This document shows, piece by piece, positions 15,680-25,181 of a DNA stretch of 64,000 nt. The translations under genes were made by a program, and so were the position numbers. This DNA is from Hyphomicrobium album. GTDB taxonomy: Bacteria; Pseudomonadota; Alphaproteobacteria; Rhizobiales; Hyphomicrobiaceae. Location: positions 1,612,001-1,676,000 of the forward strand of contig NZ_WMBQ01000001.1 of the NCBI RefSeq assembly GCF_009708035.1, read 5' to 3'. The notes beneath the pieces were generated by a model. The model was not told the DNA's origin. It made no database searches and saw only the letters and a list, made by a program, of their open reading frames with translations. Each line of letters starts with the position of its first letter. Position 1 is the stretch's first letter.

Positions 15680-16099
15680 CTAACGTATGCGGTCCGCCAG
15701 CGCTGCCTTGACCTCCGCGCTCGCGTGGAGCGCCCCCAGAACGGTGATCGAGGAAATTGTTGCGCGGGCGAGTTCGGGTGAGACATCGGATGCGATGCTC
15801 AGCAGCCCGAGGACGTGCAGAGCCAGTGTCTGCTGTGAAGCGCGGATCGCCTCGAGGTCTGCGCGCGTGTAGTGGCGTAGGCCCAGATCGAGCGTATTGC
15901 GCGCGACGCTTTGCTTGACGACGTCGGAGTGGCGCTCGAGCTGGTTGCGGATCGCGGTGCGAATGAAGTCAGTGCGGTTCGAGTAAAAGCCCTCATGCAC
16001 CATCAGGTCGATGTGGCCGAGATCGACGTAGCCGAGATTGACTGTGACCTTTTCCAGGTCCCCTGATTTTGGCCGCAGTTCCCGAACGTTGGTCGCCAT
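15680..16099 (-). CDS. Ribbon-helix-helix regulator, CopG-like
   Basis: 139 residues from ATG 16099 (MATNVRELRPKSGDLEKVTV). The N-terminal RHH DNA-binding segment is EKVTVNLGYVDLGHIDL followed by helices in GFYSNRTDFIRTAIRNQL. The C-terminal 80 residues are Ala/Leu-rich and helical. It precedes the PHB-depolymerase-type gene by 57 bases, a pairing known in alphaproteobacteria, and is likely cotranscribed with it. A CATCC-ATGT-GGATG palindrome 20 bases upstream of its start is a candidate autoregulatory site. Confidence 0.83.
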   Translation of the reverse strand: MATNVRELRPKSGDLEKVTVNLGYVDLGHIDLMVHEGFYSNRTDFIRTAIRNQLERHSDVVKQSVARNTLDLGLRHYTRADLEAIRASQQTLALHVLGLLSIASDVSPELARATISSITVLGALHASAEVKAALADRIR

Positions 16100-16118
16100 C
16101 CGCTTGCCATCCCATGAA

Positions 16119-16132
16119 CATCCATGTGGATG
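16119..16132. promoter_or_regulatory. Candidate RHH operator
   Basis: Inverted repeat CATCC (16119-16123), ATGT, GGATG (16128-16132), close to an AT-rich -10-like TATACC read on the minus strand. It sits just upstream of the RHH gene start. RHH proteins usually bind such short palindromes; binding here is inferred. Confidence 0.4.
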
Positions 16133-16255
16133 GTATATGGCGTTCCGGCCCGGACTTGCAAGTATCCCTTTTAATCCCTCCCCGGGAGCGTCGAGGGGCA
16201 GGCCGTCACCCGGCAACAGGCCGCGCTCGATAGAGCCTGGTAGTGGTCGCGCAGG

Positions 16256-18064
16256 CTAGCAGCTCGCCGCCGTGGCTTCTTGGCGGTTCGCCAGCAGGCC
16301 TTCGACCTCGCCGGCCGGAACGGCCTCGCTGAAATAGAACCCCTGCACCTCGTCGCAACCCGCGTTCAAGGCAGTGGTGAGGTGCTCGGCAGTCTCGACG
16401 CCCTCGACGACAGTTTTCATCTCGAGCTGGCGCGCAAGACCGGTTACCGCGTTGATGATCGCCACGCAGTCGCGCCGCTCGGGATGGGTGACATCGCGCA
16501 CAAACGATCGATCGATCTTGATCTTGTCGAAGGGAAAGCTGCGCAGGTAGCTCAGCGAAGCGTACGCCGTACCGAAATCATCGAGCGCGATGCTCACTCC
16601 GAGGTCATGCAGGCTGCGCAGTGTCTCGTTGGTGCTGAAGTCGTCGCGCAGCAGCAATCCTTCAGTGATCTCCAACTCGAGGCGTCGCGCCGGTAGTCCC
16701 GCATCGGCGAGCGCATCGGCGACCACTCGGTCCAGGTCGCCACCCTGGAATTGCACCGGCGACAGGTTGACCGTGACATTCACGTCGCGGCTCCAACCGG
16801 CCGCATCCTTGCATGCGACCCTTAGCGCCCAGGCACCCATATCGACGATCAAGCCGGTCTCCTCGGCGATCGGAATGAAGTCGCTGGGGCCGATCAGGCC
16901 AAGCGTCGGGTGATGCCAGCGCATCAGCGCCTCGAACCCGGCGACGTCCTCGGTGCGCGCGTCGTAGATCGGTTGATAATAGAGCTCGAGCTCGCCCTTG
17001 CTCAGCGCGCTGCGCAGATCGATTTCCAGCGACCGTCGCAGGCTGCCATGCTCGCCCTCGCCGCCGCGGAAAACCCGATATGTGCCGCGCCCCGCCGCCT
17101 TGGCTTCGTACAGGGCGATGTCGGCCTCCTTAACGATCTCCTCGGCGTCGACAGCGTTGTGCGGCGCCAACGCGATGCCGATGCTCGCGCCGACCTCCAC
17201 GGTGTGGCCGAGAATATAATGCGGCTGGGTGATGGTGCGGATGACGCGGTTGGCGAGATGCGACGCCTGCTCTTCCGTCGTTGCCCCCCGCTGGATAATG
17301 GCAAACTCGTCGCCGCCGAGGCGGGCGACGATGTCGGGACCGCGCAGCACCTCGCGCAGGCGACGCGCCACGCTCTTCAGTAGTGCATCCCCCACGGGAT
17401 GACCGAACGTATCGTTCACCTCCTTGAAGCGATCGAGGTCGATCGCGTGCAGGGCAAATCCATCGTCCGGTCCCGCGCTCAGCGTGGCACTGAGCTGCTC
17501 GCGAAAATGGAAGCGGTTGGCAAGCTCGGTAAGAGTGTCGTGCCGGGCGAGCCAGGAGATCTTGTCTTCCGCCTGGCACTTCTCGGTGATGTCCTCCAAG
17601 AGATCCACCCAGCCACCATCCGGCAACGGCTGGTTGCTGACCTGAATCGTCCGGCCATCCCTCAAGTGTCGCGTGCCGGAGAACGATTTGCCGAGCCCCA
17701 TCTCGGCCACGTGCGCCGCAATCCACCGGCGTTGGCCGGCCAGCTCCTCCGGCCCGTCGCGGCCACCTTCGTGCTTTACGTGGTAGCGCACGATCTCCGC
17801 GAATGGCGTTCCAGGTTGTGTCAGCGACTCGGGCAGCGAGAAGATGTCGCGATAGCGCTTATTGCAGACGATGAGGCGTTGATCCGCATCGAACATCGAC
17901 AAGCCGCGGCCCATGTTGTTCAAGGCGATTTCGAACCAGCGATTAAGCTGCGCGAACTCCTTCTTGCTGCGCTTGCCGCTTCGCGCCGCCTCGAAGGCGC
18001 GCAAACTGTGGCTGAGATCGACGCTGAGACGCGAGGCGTGTTTGTTGGATTCTTCTATTGGCAT
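16256..18064 (-). CDS. PAS-GGDEF-EAL cyclic-di-GMP protein
   Basis: 602 residues. N-terminal helical segment (1-35), PAS-type sensor (about 40-165; LNNMGRGLSMFDADQRLIVCN, WVDLLEDITEK), GGDEF (about 175-330; LTELANRFHFREQL, DLDRFKEVNDTFGH, ARLGGDEFAIIQ) and EAL (about 345-590; AGFEALMRWHHP, NLSPVQFQ, ALDDFGTAYASLSYL, KIDRSFV, VVEGVE). The GGDEF and EAL active-site motifs are both intact, so it may make and break cyclic-di-GMP. There are no membrane helices, so it is cytosolic. It diverges from fumC across a 264-base intergenic region. Confidence 0.94.
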   Translation of the reverse strand: MPIEESNKHASRLSVDLSHSLRAFEAARSGKRSKKEFAQLNRWFEIALNNMGRGLSMFDADQRLIVCNKRYRDIFSLPESLTQPGTPFAEIVRYHVKHEGGRDGPEELAGQRRWIAAHVAEMGLGKSFSGTRHLRDGRTIQVSNQPLPDGGWVDLLEDITEKCQAEDKISWLARHDTLTELANRFHFREQLSATLSAGPDDGFALHAIDLDRFKEVNDTFGHPVGDALLKSVARRLREVLRGPDIVARLGGDEFAIIQRGATTEEQASHLANRVIRTITQPHYILGHTVEVGASIGIALAPHNAVDAEEIVKEADIALYEAKAAGRGTYRVFRGGEGEHGSLRRSLEIDLRSALSKGELELYYQPIYDARTEDVAGFEALMRWHHPTLGLIGPSDFIPIAEETGLIVDMGAWALRVACKDAAGWSRDVNVTVNLSPVQFQGGDLDRVVADALADAGLPARRLELEITEGLLLRDDFSTNETLRSLHDLGVSIALDDFGTAYASLSYLRSFPFDKIKIDRSFVRDVTHPERRDCVAIINAVTGLARQLEMKTVVEGVETAEHLTTALNAGCDEVQGFYFSEAVPAGEVEGLLANRQEATAASC

Positions 18065-18328
18065 AACGCCCCCGAACGTCAGTACAGCGACGGTCCGCTA
18101 ACATACAGATGACAGCTGGAAGAAGAGCCTACGGGGCGCTATCAATTTGGCGCGCTGCGTTAACTTTCGGGCAGCAGGCAGCCTTCGAATGGCCTAGATG
18201 AGCAGAGCACACGTCTCGTGGGCTGCGCCCGGCGAGCGGCACTTCGACAGCCGCAGCCAACTGTCTACTGCCGACGGTCGCGCCCTGTGCTATGGCGCCC
18301 CAGACCAACCCGCGTAATGGACCTGCCC

Positions 18329-19726
18329 ATGACCTCCAAGAAGACCCGCACCGAGACCGACACTTTCGGCCCCATCGAGGTTGCCGCCGACAAATACTGG
18401 GGCGCCCAGGCGCAGCGCTCGCTCGGCAACTTCAAGATCGGCTTGGAGAAGCAGCCGCTGGCGATCGTGCGGGCGCTCGGAATCGTCAAGCGTGCAGCCG
18501 CGGAGACCAACATGGCGCTCGGCCGGCTCGACAAGAAGGTCGGCGAAACCATCGTCAAGGCGTCGCAGGAGGTGATCGAGGGCAAGCTCGACGGCCACTT
18601 CCCGCTCGTTGTCTGGCAGACGGGCTCCGGTACCCAGTCGAACATGAATGCCAACGAGGTGATCTCCAACCGCGCCATCGAGATGCTGGGCGGCGAGCAG
18701 GGTTCGAAGAAGCCCGTGCACCCGAACGATCACGTCAACATGAGCCAGTCGTCGAACGACACGTACCCGACGGCCATGCACATCGCCTGCGCCGAGGAGA
18801 TCGTGCACCGGCTCATCCCCGCACTGCACAAGCTGCGCAATGCGCTGAACGACAAGACGCAGGCGTGGAAGGACATCGTCAAGATCGGGCGTACGCATAC
18901 GCAGGATGCCACCCCGCTCACGCTGGGTCAGGAGTTCGGCGGCTACACGCAACAGGTCGAGAACGGCATCAAGCGTATCGAGCAGACGCTGCCGTCGCTG
19001 ATGGAGCTGGCGCAGGGTGGCACCGCCGTCGGCACCGGCCTCAATGCGCCGAAGGGTTTCGCCGAGAAAGTCGCGGAGCGTATCGCCGCGATCACGCAGC
19101 TCCCGTTCACCAGCGCCCCCAACAAGTTCGAGGCATTGGCGGCGCACGACGCCATGGTCATGAGCCACGGCGCGATCAACACGATGGCGGCCGCCCTATT
19201 CAAGATCGCCAACGACATCCGCCTACTTGGCTCCGGCCCGCGCTCCGGTCTCGGTGAGCTGTCGTTGCCGGAGAACGAGCCTGGCTCCTCGATCATGCCG
19301 GGCAAGGTCAACCCGACCCAATGCGAGGCGCTGACCCAGGTGTGCGTGCAGATCTTCGGCAACAACGCCGCCGTCACCTTCGCCGGCAGCCAGGGCCACT
19401 TCGAGCTCAACGTCTATAATCCGGTGATGGCGTACAACTTCCTGCAGTCGGTGCGGCTGATGGCCGATGCGGCAGTTTCGTTCACCGACAACTGCGTGGT
19501 CGGGATCGAGCCGCGCGTGGACAACATCAAAGCGGGGCTCGAGCGGTCGCTAATGCTGGTAACGGCGCTGGCGCCGAAGATCGGCTACGATGCGGCCGCC
19601 AAGATCGCCAAGACTGCGCACAAGAACGGTACCACCCTGCGCGACGAAGCGGTGGGCGGCGGCTACGTCACCGACAAGGAGTTCGACGAAATCGTCGACC
19701 CGAAAAAGATGCTGGCGCCCGACTGA
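18329..19726 (+). CDS. fumC: Class II fumarase
   Basis: Hydrates fumarate to malate in the citric acid cycle. 465 residues from ATG 18329 ([18 protein letters not shown]); an ATG at 18317 is the alternative. Signature blocks: [31 protein letters not shown], the superfamily signature [16 protein letters not shown] with catalytic Ser, and [16 protein letters not shown]. Class II enzymes are iron-free homotetramers. It is followed by an inserted ccdAB module and then the DUF4169/RHH pair that I would expect next to fumC in related genomes. Confidence 0.97.
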   Translation: MTSKKTRTETDTFGPIEVAADKYWGAQAQRSLGNFKIGLEKQPLAIVRALGIVKRAAAETNMALGRLDKKVGETIVKASQEVIEGKLDGHFPLVVWQTGSGTQSNMNANEVISNRAIEMLGGEQGSKKPVHPNDHVNMSQSSNDTYPTAMHIACAEEIVHRLIPALHKLRNALNDKTQAWKDIVKIGRTHTQDATPLTLGQEFGGYTQQVENGIKRIEQTLPSLMELAQGGTAVGTGLNAPKGFAEKVAERIAAITQLPFTSAPNKFEALAAHDAMVMSHGAINTMAAALFKIANDIRLLGSGPRSGLGELSLPENEPGSSIMPGKVNPTQCEALTQVCVQIFGNNAAVTFAGSQGHFELNVYNPVMAYNFLQSVRLMADAAVSFTDNCVVGIEPRVDNIKAGLERSLMLVTALAPKIGYDAAAKIAKTAHKNGTTLRDEAVGGGYVTDKEFDEIVDPKKMLAPD

Positions 19727-19736
19727 TCGAGCGGCT

Positions 19737-19784
19737 TTGACGGGCATCCCGGCATTGAGTAGTATGCGCATGGACAATGCGCAT
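19737..19784 (+). promoter_or_regulatory. ccdAB promoter with overlapping palindromic repeats
   Basis: -35 TTGACG (19737-19742), 17-base spacer, -10 TAGTAT (19760-19765): a near-canonical sigma-70 promoter. ATGCGCAT, itself a perfect palindrome, occurs twice (19764-19771 and 19777-19784), overlapping the -10 and the probable start site, which is where a CcdAB autorepressor would bind. Regulation is inferred from position. Confidence 0.6.
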
Positions 19785-19803
19785 TAAGCGTAGGGGAAAC
19801 ACG

Positions 19804-20043
19804 ATGGACAACCGCCCGTCGTCCCGCAAGAAGGCCGTTAATCTCTCGATCGACGCCGAACTCGTGGCCGAGGCAAAGGCTGCGGGAACGAACATGTCTG
19901 CCGTGCTCGAAAAGGCGCTGGAGCGAGAGCTGCGCGAGCGGCTCCACGAGAAATGGCGCGACGAAAATCGCGAGGCCATCGGCGCTTACAACAAGTTCGT
20001 CGAAGAGCATGGCCTACTCAGCGACGAGTGGCGCTCCTTCTGA
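19804..20043 (+). CDS. ccdA: CcdA-type antitoxin
   Basis: 79 residues from ATG 19804 (MDNRPSSRKKAVNLSIDAEL). CcdA architecture: N-terminal RHH DNA-binding part (KKAVNLSIDAELVAEAKAAG, then NMSAVLEKALERELRERL) and C-terminal toxin-binding tail (WRDENREAIGAYNKFVEEHG ending SDEWRSF). It neutralises the toxin and, with it, represses the operon. A GGGGAA stretch precedes the ATG. The TGA overlaps the ccdB ATG by one base. Confidence 0.92.
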   Translation: MDNRPSSRKKAVNLSIDAELVAEAKAAGTNMSAVLEKALERELRERLHEKWRDENREAIGAYNKFVEEHGLLSDEWRSF

Positions 20044-20360
20044 TGCGCCAGTTTGATGTGTTCGAGAACCCGTCAGATAGGACTCGCACGGCAATTCCGC
20101 TGCTGCTGATCGTTCAGCACGACCGGGCGTCCGAGACGGCGTCGGTGGTAGTGGCAGGATTGGCACCATTGGCCAAGGGCAAGGCTATGGCCAAGTCGCG
20201 CCTCTATCCGGTGGTCAGGATCGCGTCCAAGGACTACGTGTTACTTACGCCGAACATGGCCGCGATCCCGCGCACGCAGCTCGAAAAGCGGGTGGCGAAC
20301 GTCGACAGCGAGGACCGCCGAATCATTGATGCCATAGACATGTTGTTCACGGGTGTCTGA
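20043..20360 (+). CDS. ccdB: CcdB-type toxin
   Basis: 105 residues, starting ATG at 20043 inside the ccdA stop. The family is clear from MRQFDVFENPSDRTRTAIPL, LLLIVQHDR, SRLYPVVRIASKDYVLLTPNMAAIP and the C-terminal helix IIDAIDMLFTGV. E. coli F-plasmid CcdB poisons DNA gyrase through its last residues Trp-Gly-Ile; here the corresponding end is Thr-Gly-Val, so the key Trp is absent. The toxin may be weakened or act differently. The module sits between fumC and genes usually adjacent to it, suggesting insertion. Confidence 0.9.
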   Translation: MRQFDVFENPSDRTRTAIPLLLIVQHDRASETASVVVAGLAPLAKGKAMAKSRLYPVVRIASKDYVLLTPNMAAIPRTQLEKRVANVDSEDRRIIDAIDMLFTGV

Positions 20361-20363
20361 CCG

Positions 20364-20564
20364 ATGACCGCCGAGATCATCAACCTGCGCAAGGCCCGCA
20401 AGGCGAAGGAGCGTCGCGCGGACGAGGCGCGCGCCGAGGAGAACCGCGCCAAGTTCGGGCGCTCGAAGGCTGAGCGGAAAGCGAGTGAGGCAGAGCGCGA
20501 CCTGGCGGAGCGGCGCCTCGACGGCGTCCGGTGCGAACCTGACAGCGACGAGCGCGGCGAATAA
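20364..20564 (+). CDS. DUF4169 family protein
   Basis: 66 residues, highly charged: MTAEIINLRKARKAKERRAD, then Glu/Arg/Ala-rich coiled-coil-like sequence. Matches the short DUF4169 family of alphaproteobacteria; function unknown. It starts 3 bases after ccdB and ends 2 bases before the RHH gene, so it is at least cotranscribed with the latter. Commonly found downstream of fumC in the order. Confidence 0.82.
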   Translation: MTAEIINLRKARKAKERRADEARAEENRAKFGRSKAERKASEAERDLAERRLDGVRCEPDSDERGE

Positions 20565-20566
20565 CA

Positions 20567-20833
20567 ATGGCGGCGCCCGACGAGGATACAGCTTCGCGGC
20601 GGCTGATGCGTCCGCTGAAGCGCTCGTTCGCCATCAAGGGACACCGCACCTCGATCTCGATGGAGGGGCCGTTCTGGGAGGCGTTGCAGCAGGCGGCCGC
20701 TCTGGAGAAGAGGACGCTTGCAGGTCTCGTCGCCACGATCGACGAAACACGCGGCGACGCGGGCCTATCGAGCGCCGTGCGCGTGTGGATTCTCGACTAT
20801 TTCCGCAAACGTGCACTGCCGATCGCGCGCTGA
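20567..20833 (+). CDS. Ribbon-helix-helix domain protein
   Basis: 88 residues. A basic N-terminus is followed by the RHH-4-type segment LKRSFAIKGHRTSISMEGPF and helix WEALQQAAALEKRTLAGLVA, ending SSAVRVWILDYFRKRAL. Found widely next to DUF4169 in alphaproteobacteria. Probably DNA-binding; target unknown. It converges on the asmA-type gene, 16 bases apart. Confidence 0.85.
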   Translation: MAAPDEDTASRRLMRPLKRSFAIKGHRTSISMEGPFWEALQQAAALEKRTLAGLVATIDETRGDAGLSSAVRVWILDYFRKRALPIAR

Positions 20834-20849
20834 TCTGCCTTAGCCCCGG

Positions 20850-23800
20850 CTAGTTGGACGGGTTGAGGTTGCGCATCACCTGGTCGCGAACCTGCAGCTG
20901 TCGCTCCGGCGGGCGCCGCGGCCGGTACACGCCCGTGCCGGTTGCTTGCGGCGTTGTGCTGCCGGGTTCCGCAGGTAGCCCCGTGGCGGGATCGACGGGC
21001 GCTGCACCGAATGTTTGGCCTTCCTGCCCGGGGGCCGGCGGCACGACGAGCCCTGGCGCGCTGGCGCTGCTCGGCGGAATGGCCGGCGCTGCGGAGGCGC
21101 TCGAGGGCGCTGCCGGATCGAGTGGCACCGCGTCGGCCGACGGCAGCGCACCGGACATCGGTGCGGCCTGTGGGGCCGGCGCCACCGGCACCGGAGCACC
21201 GGGTGGCGGCGCCGCGCTGTCATCGGATTCAAGGGCGCGGCGACGCTCCTCGTCACGCCGCGCGCGTTCGGAGTCGGCATCGCGCAGGCGCTCGAGCTGG
21301 TCGGCATCGAGCTCCATGCGGCGGATGGCGAGCTCGCGCTCAAGCGGCTCGGCGGTGATGCGCGAGTCGAGCGCCCAGGCATTGGCGAGCGGTCCGGTAT
21401 AGACGACGCCGATGCTCGGCAGCGCGCCGCCGCGCGGCCTATCGGCCTGCGGCACGTCGGGGGCGCGCGGTTCGACGATCCAGGCGCTGTCGACGACCAG
21501 CGATGCGAGGTCGACCGTGGTTTCGACCTTCGTCGTCCCGGCCTGTGAATCGAGGGCAAAGAGCGCCAGCTTGGCGGCACCGTCGGCAATGTCGATGGGG
21601 ATGGTGCGCGGCCCGACAGCGACCTCGCTGGCCTCGATCTGCGCGCGCAGTGCCGTGACGAGCTGCTCACCGGTGCCTCCGGCGCCGCCACTCAACACCG
21701 CCTCGGACGTCGAGACCACGGCCAGCGGCGTCGGCACGTGCAGGCTCAGCTCGCCGAGCTTCAGCTCGCCCTTGCCGGCCGCCACGGAAACGAGCGCTCC
21801 CGGCGTCGATCCGCGACCAGTGAACTGAAGCGACAGCGACGCCTGAGCCGCCGCGTCCGCACCCGCCGCGCCCGTCTGGCGGATTTGCATGCCATCGATG
21901 GCTAGATCGCCGCTGAGGCTGGCGCCGCCCGGGGCCCGCTCAATGACGACGTTAGCGGCGAGATTGCCTCCCAGCACCTTCCCTTCGAGCTTGCCGATGG
22001 AGACCTTGCCTGGCGCCAGCGCCACTTCGGCACGCGCGTTGGGGATGTGCATGCGATCGGTCAGGACGAGGCTGCCGAAGTTGACGTTGAGCTTGCCTTC
22101 GACGCCATCGAGCGCGGCAAAGTCGAAACCGTGCTCCGGCCAGATCGTCTTTCCGGCTGCAAGCGGCTCGGCGCCCGGCGCTTCGGCCACCTGCTTGCGG
22201 TCCAGAACCATGCCGAGCAACGAAGGGATCGACGCGGCATCGACAGAAACATCACCGGTGACGATAGCCGGCCCCTCGCTCGGGTAGGAGAGGGCGACGC
22301 TGCCGTCGATCTTGCTGCCGCCGATGCTGAGACCCTGCGGTGTCAGCTCGGTGGCGTGATTGGCGGAGCTGAGCTTGAGCGTGCCCACCACCGGCGTCTC
22401 GCTCAACGCGGCACCGCTGCCCAAGCCGGCGACCGACATCGCGTCGCTCAGCGCGCGCGCCGAGATGCGCAGATCGCCGTCGAACGCGCGGCTGCCATCG
22501 TCCGGGAGCGTGATGCGGCCATCGTAGCCGAAGAACAGGCCGGTGGCCTGGGCCGATGCGGTCGCCGTCATGCCCTTGGAAGGCGTGCCGACGGCCTTGA
22601 AGAAAACCTCGCCGGGTTGGGGTGCGCCAGCCGCACTCGGTGCGCCCGAACCGCGAGCGCCGAAGCTGGCGACGATGGGCGCCACGTCGGTGCTGTCGAT
22701 CGTCAGCGTGATATCTGCCGGGGCCGCACGCCAATTACCGAGGCCACCATCGAGCAGCGCGCTGGCAACGAGCCGGCCACCGTTCTGCACCCGGCCGTCG
22801 GCGGCAATGTCGCCCGCACCCGGCTTGCGCACGCCGAGCTGCAAGCTGCCGGCGACGCGCATGGGCGCAAGCGTTGCGAACGCGTCCGCCTTGCGGCGCG
22901 CATCCTCGGGAAGGTCGAACAAACCGACCAGCGTGGCAAAGGTCTCACGCGTTGGCGCCGCGACGACCCACTGGACCGCCCCGCGCGGACTCTTGAGAGC
23001 GTCGGCGACGTCGCCTTGCAACTCGACGCTTAGGCCGTCCTCGGTGGCGAACTTGCCAGCGCGCAGACTGAGGCGCCCCTGCTCGATGCCGACGTCGAGG
23101 TCGACGTCCCGCAAGTGACTTTGCCCAGCAACGAGCTGTCCGGTGCGCACCCGCAGGTGCAGGTCGGTCGTATTGGGATCGAGCCAGGCGAACTTTGCCT
23201 CGCCCGGCGCTTCGCTCCCGCCCGCCACGATGCGCTTGAACGCACCGACGCCCGTGGGCCAGAACTCCCCCGCTTCGATTTCCGCGCCTTCCAGGGACAC
23301 CGAAAGGCGCGGCCGCTCCTTCTTGGCGTAACGCATTTCACCGGTGATCGGCCGACCGCCGAATTCGGCACCCGCGTCGGTTAGGTCGATGCCGCGCTCA
23401 CTCATAGCGAGGCGCCCTTGCAGCGAGAAGGGGCCATCGTTGCGGAGCTCCTCCGCCAGCGCCTTGTCCTTCGTCGCCCAATCGAGGAAGCGTGCAAGGC
23501 TCGTCCCGTGCAGGGTCAGGTCGCCGCTGAAAGCCTGCCCGGTCGCAGCGTCGGCGACCGCGCCGTCCATGGCCAGCTTGGCGCCGCCGGGCAGCCCGGC
23601 GCGCAGATTGTTGAGCAGCAGCGCGCCCTGCTTGCGCGCGACCTCGAGTTTGATGTTGCTGACCGCGTCGCCGCCGAGGGTTGCCTGGTCGAGGTCGAAG
23701 GCGACCTTGCTGTCGGCATTCTTGGGTAGCGCCTCCATCATCGCCGAGATGAAATTGCGCGCCGTATCGAACGGACTGCCGGCGCTCTCGCGCGATGTCG

Positions 23801-24809
23801 CCACCTTGTCGAGATCTAGCCAGCGCGACGACAAGGCCATCTCGACATTGAGATTGTCCTGCCACTCCGCCGTCGCCGAGCCGGCAATGAGCTGGGGTTG
23901 GCCGACGTGCTCGAAGGAAAGCGTGATGCCGTCGACGCGCAAGCCCTTTGCATCGCCGGCGACGCGCGCCTTGAAGTCGATAAGCGGCGCTTCCTTCTTG
24001 CCGCGTACACCGGCGGGAGCAGGCTCCGCAGCCGCCGCGAACGTTTCCGACGCGAGCTCCACCTTGGCGGTTATCTCGCCGTCGATGCGCGGACGGCCCT
24101 TGAGGTCCTCAAGCCGTCCATCGAGAGCGTACGTTCCGGAGTTGCCTGAAGTTGCGCGAACCGTCGCCTTGAAGCGGATGCTGCCGTCGGCCTCGGTGGT
24201 GCCGGTGGCGATGCGCACCTCGCGCTCGGTTTCGCGCCAGTTGGTCGTTCCCTTGAACGCGAACGGTCCTTGAATCGATTCGGCCTTCAACTCGCCGTTG
24301 AGGCCGCCGAGCTCGGCGAAGCCGATGCCGCGCGGACCGTGGAAGGCCACCGTCCCGTCGGCGATCTTGACCGATTGCAGGGTCACGCCCGCAGGAACGA
24401 ACGGCAGCGACCCGGCCGCGACGGAAAAGCTGCGCCAGTTACCGGCGCCTTCGGAATCGACCGCGAGGCGCAGCACCGGCTTTTCCAGTACGATCTCGTT
24501 GGCCTCGATGATGCCTTTCAGGAGCGGCGGCGCGGAGAGGCGCATCGTGAAGCTTTCGGCGCGGAAGAACGGCTCGCCGGTGGTGCCGGACGGGTCGGCG
24601 ATGCGCAACTTCTCAAAGCTCACGTAGGGCGACGGCAGCAGGCGCACGTTGACGTCGCCGCCGACACGGACTTCGCGCCCGAGAATGCGTGTCGCCTCCT
24701 CCTCGAACACGCCGCGATAGCCGTTCCAGTCGATGAAATAGGGAACGGCAAACAGCGCCGCGAGGGCCAGCGAGATCAGCCCCGCAATATAAAGAAGCCC
24801 GTTATTCAT
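20850..24809 (-). CDS. AsmA family protein, large
   Basis: 1319 residues. The N-terminal helix (LLYIAGLISLALAALFAVPYF) anchors it in the inner membrane and is followed by the AsmA start WNGYRGVFEEEATRILGREV and YVSFEKLRIADPSG. The long periplasmic part is a repetitive beta structure with an AsmA_2-type C-terminal section (LSGDLAIDGMQIRQTG, LQFTGRGSTPGALV). The last 150 residues are Pro/Ala/Arg-rich (APVPVAPAPQAAPMSG) and probably disordered. AsmA-like proteins are thought to act in outer-membrane lipid or assembly homeostasis by bridge-like lipid transfer; the precise role here is unknown. It diverges from uvrD across 372 bases. Confidence 0.9.
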   Translation of the reverse strand: MNNGLLYIAGLISLALAALFAVPYFIDWNGYRGVFEEEATRILGREVRVGGDVNVRLLPSPYVSFEKLRIADPSGTTGEPFFRAESFTMRLSAPPLLKGIIEANEIVLEKPVLRLAVDSEGAGNWRSFSVAAGSLPFVPAGVTLQSVKIADGTVAFHGPRGIGFAELGGLNGELKAESIQGPFAFKGTTNWRETEREVRIATGTTEADGSIRFKATVRATSGNSGTYALDGRLEDLKGRPRIDGEITAKVELASETFAAAAEPAPAGVRGKKEAPLIDFKARVAGDAKGLRVDGITLSFEHVGQPQLIAGSATAEWQDNLNVEMALSSRWLDLDKVATSRESAGSPFDTARNFISAMMEALPKNADSKVAFDLDQATLGGDAVSNIKLEVARKQGALLLNNLRAGLPGGAKLAMDGAVADAATGQAFSGDLTLHGTSLARFLDWATKDKALAEELRNDGPFSLQGRLAMSERGIDLTDAGAEFGGRPITGEMRYAKKERPRLSVSLEGAEIEAGEFWPTGVGAFKRIVAGGSEAPGEAKFAWLDPNTTDLHLRVRTGQLVAGQSHLRDVDLDVGIEQGRLSLRAGKFATEDGLSVELQGDVADALKSPRGAVQWVVAAPTRETFATLVGLFDLPEDARRKADAFATLAPMRVAGSLQLGVRKPGAGDIAADGRVQNGGRLVASALLDGGLGNWRAAPADITLTIDSTDVAPIVASFGARGSGAPSAAGAPQPGEVFFKAVGTPSKGMTATASAQATGLFFGYDGRITLPDDGSRAFDGDLRISARALSDAMSVAGLGSGAALSETPVVGTLKLSSANHATELTPQGLSIGGSKIDGSVALSYPSEGPAIVTGDVSVDAASIPSLLGMVLDRKQVAEAPGAEPLAAGKTIWPEHGFDFAALDGVEGKLNVNFGSLVLTDRMHIPNARAEVALAPGKVSIGKLEGKVLGGNLAANVVIERAPGGASLSGDLAIDGMQIRQTGAAGADAAAQASLSLQFTGRGSTPGALVSVAAGKGELKLGELSLHVPTPLAVVSTSEAVLSGGAGGTGEQLVTALRAQIEASEVAVGPRTIPIDIADGAAKLALFALDSQAGTTKVETTVDLASLVVDSAWIVEPRAPDVPQADRPRGGALPSIGVVYTGPLANAWALDSRITAEPLERELAIRRMELDADQLERLRDADSERARRDEERRRALESDDSAAPPPGAPVPVAPAPQAAPMSGALPSADAVPLDPAAPSSASAAPAIPPSSASAPGLVVPPAPGQEGQTFGAAPVDPATGLPAEPGSTTPQATGTGVYRPRRPPERQLQVRDQVMRNLNPSN

Positions 24810-25181
24810 CTAACCTTTCAGGGGCCCGAACGGCATTCGGCCCTCTCTGCCAGAAATCGCGGCGTTGATGACGCGACAGCGCCCCGCCGGCATGCCCCTA
24901 ATTTATGTCGTCCATTCGCGGCAACGGGCTGATCAGCCTCGTCATCTGCCACCCGCTTCGATCGCGGCGCACTCTAGCTTATTCGCTTTGCCTCGTCTTG
25001 ATCACGATGGAAGGACGATTTCACGGCCTAGCAACAGAAAAATGGCGGCAACGCGGGAGATTTTGGCGTCTCCGCGGGCCGCCGCCGGGCGTTCATTTGG
25101 CCGCTGCGAACCCCATATCTGGGTGTGGGCGGAGGCAGCGCAACCGTTGCCGCGCGGGGCCGGGTGTTATAGTTCGGAAGC
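24810..25181. other. Divergent intergenic region between asmA-type gene and uvrD
   Basis: 372 bases with no credible CDS. A TTGCCG (25147-25152) and TATAGT (25168-25173) pair lies in front of uvrD but the 15-base spacing is short, so it is only a weak promoter guess. No palindrome or riboswitch-like structure stands out. Confidence 0.5.

Noticed and set aside
22047-23033. Plus-strand frames inside the AsmA-type gene
   Set aside because: Typical antisense shadows in a high-GC coding region; no start signals or family matches.
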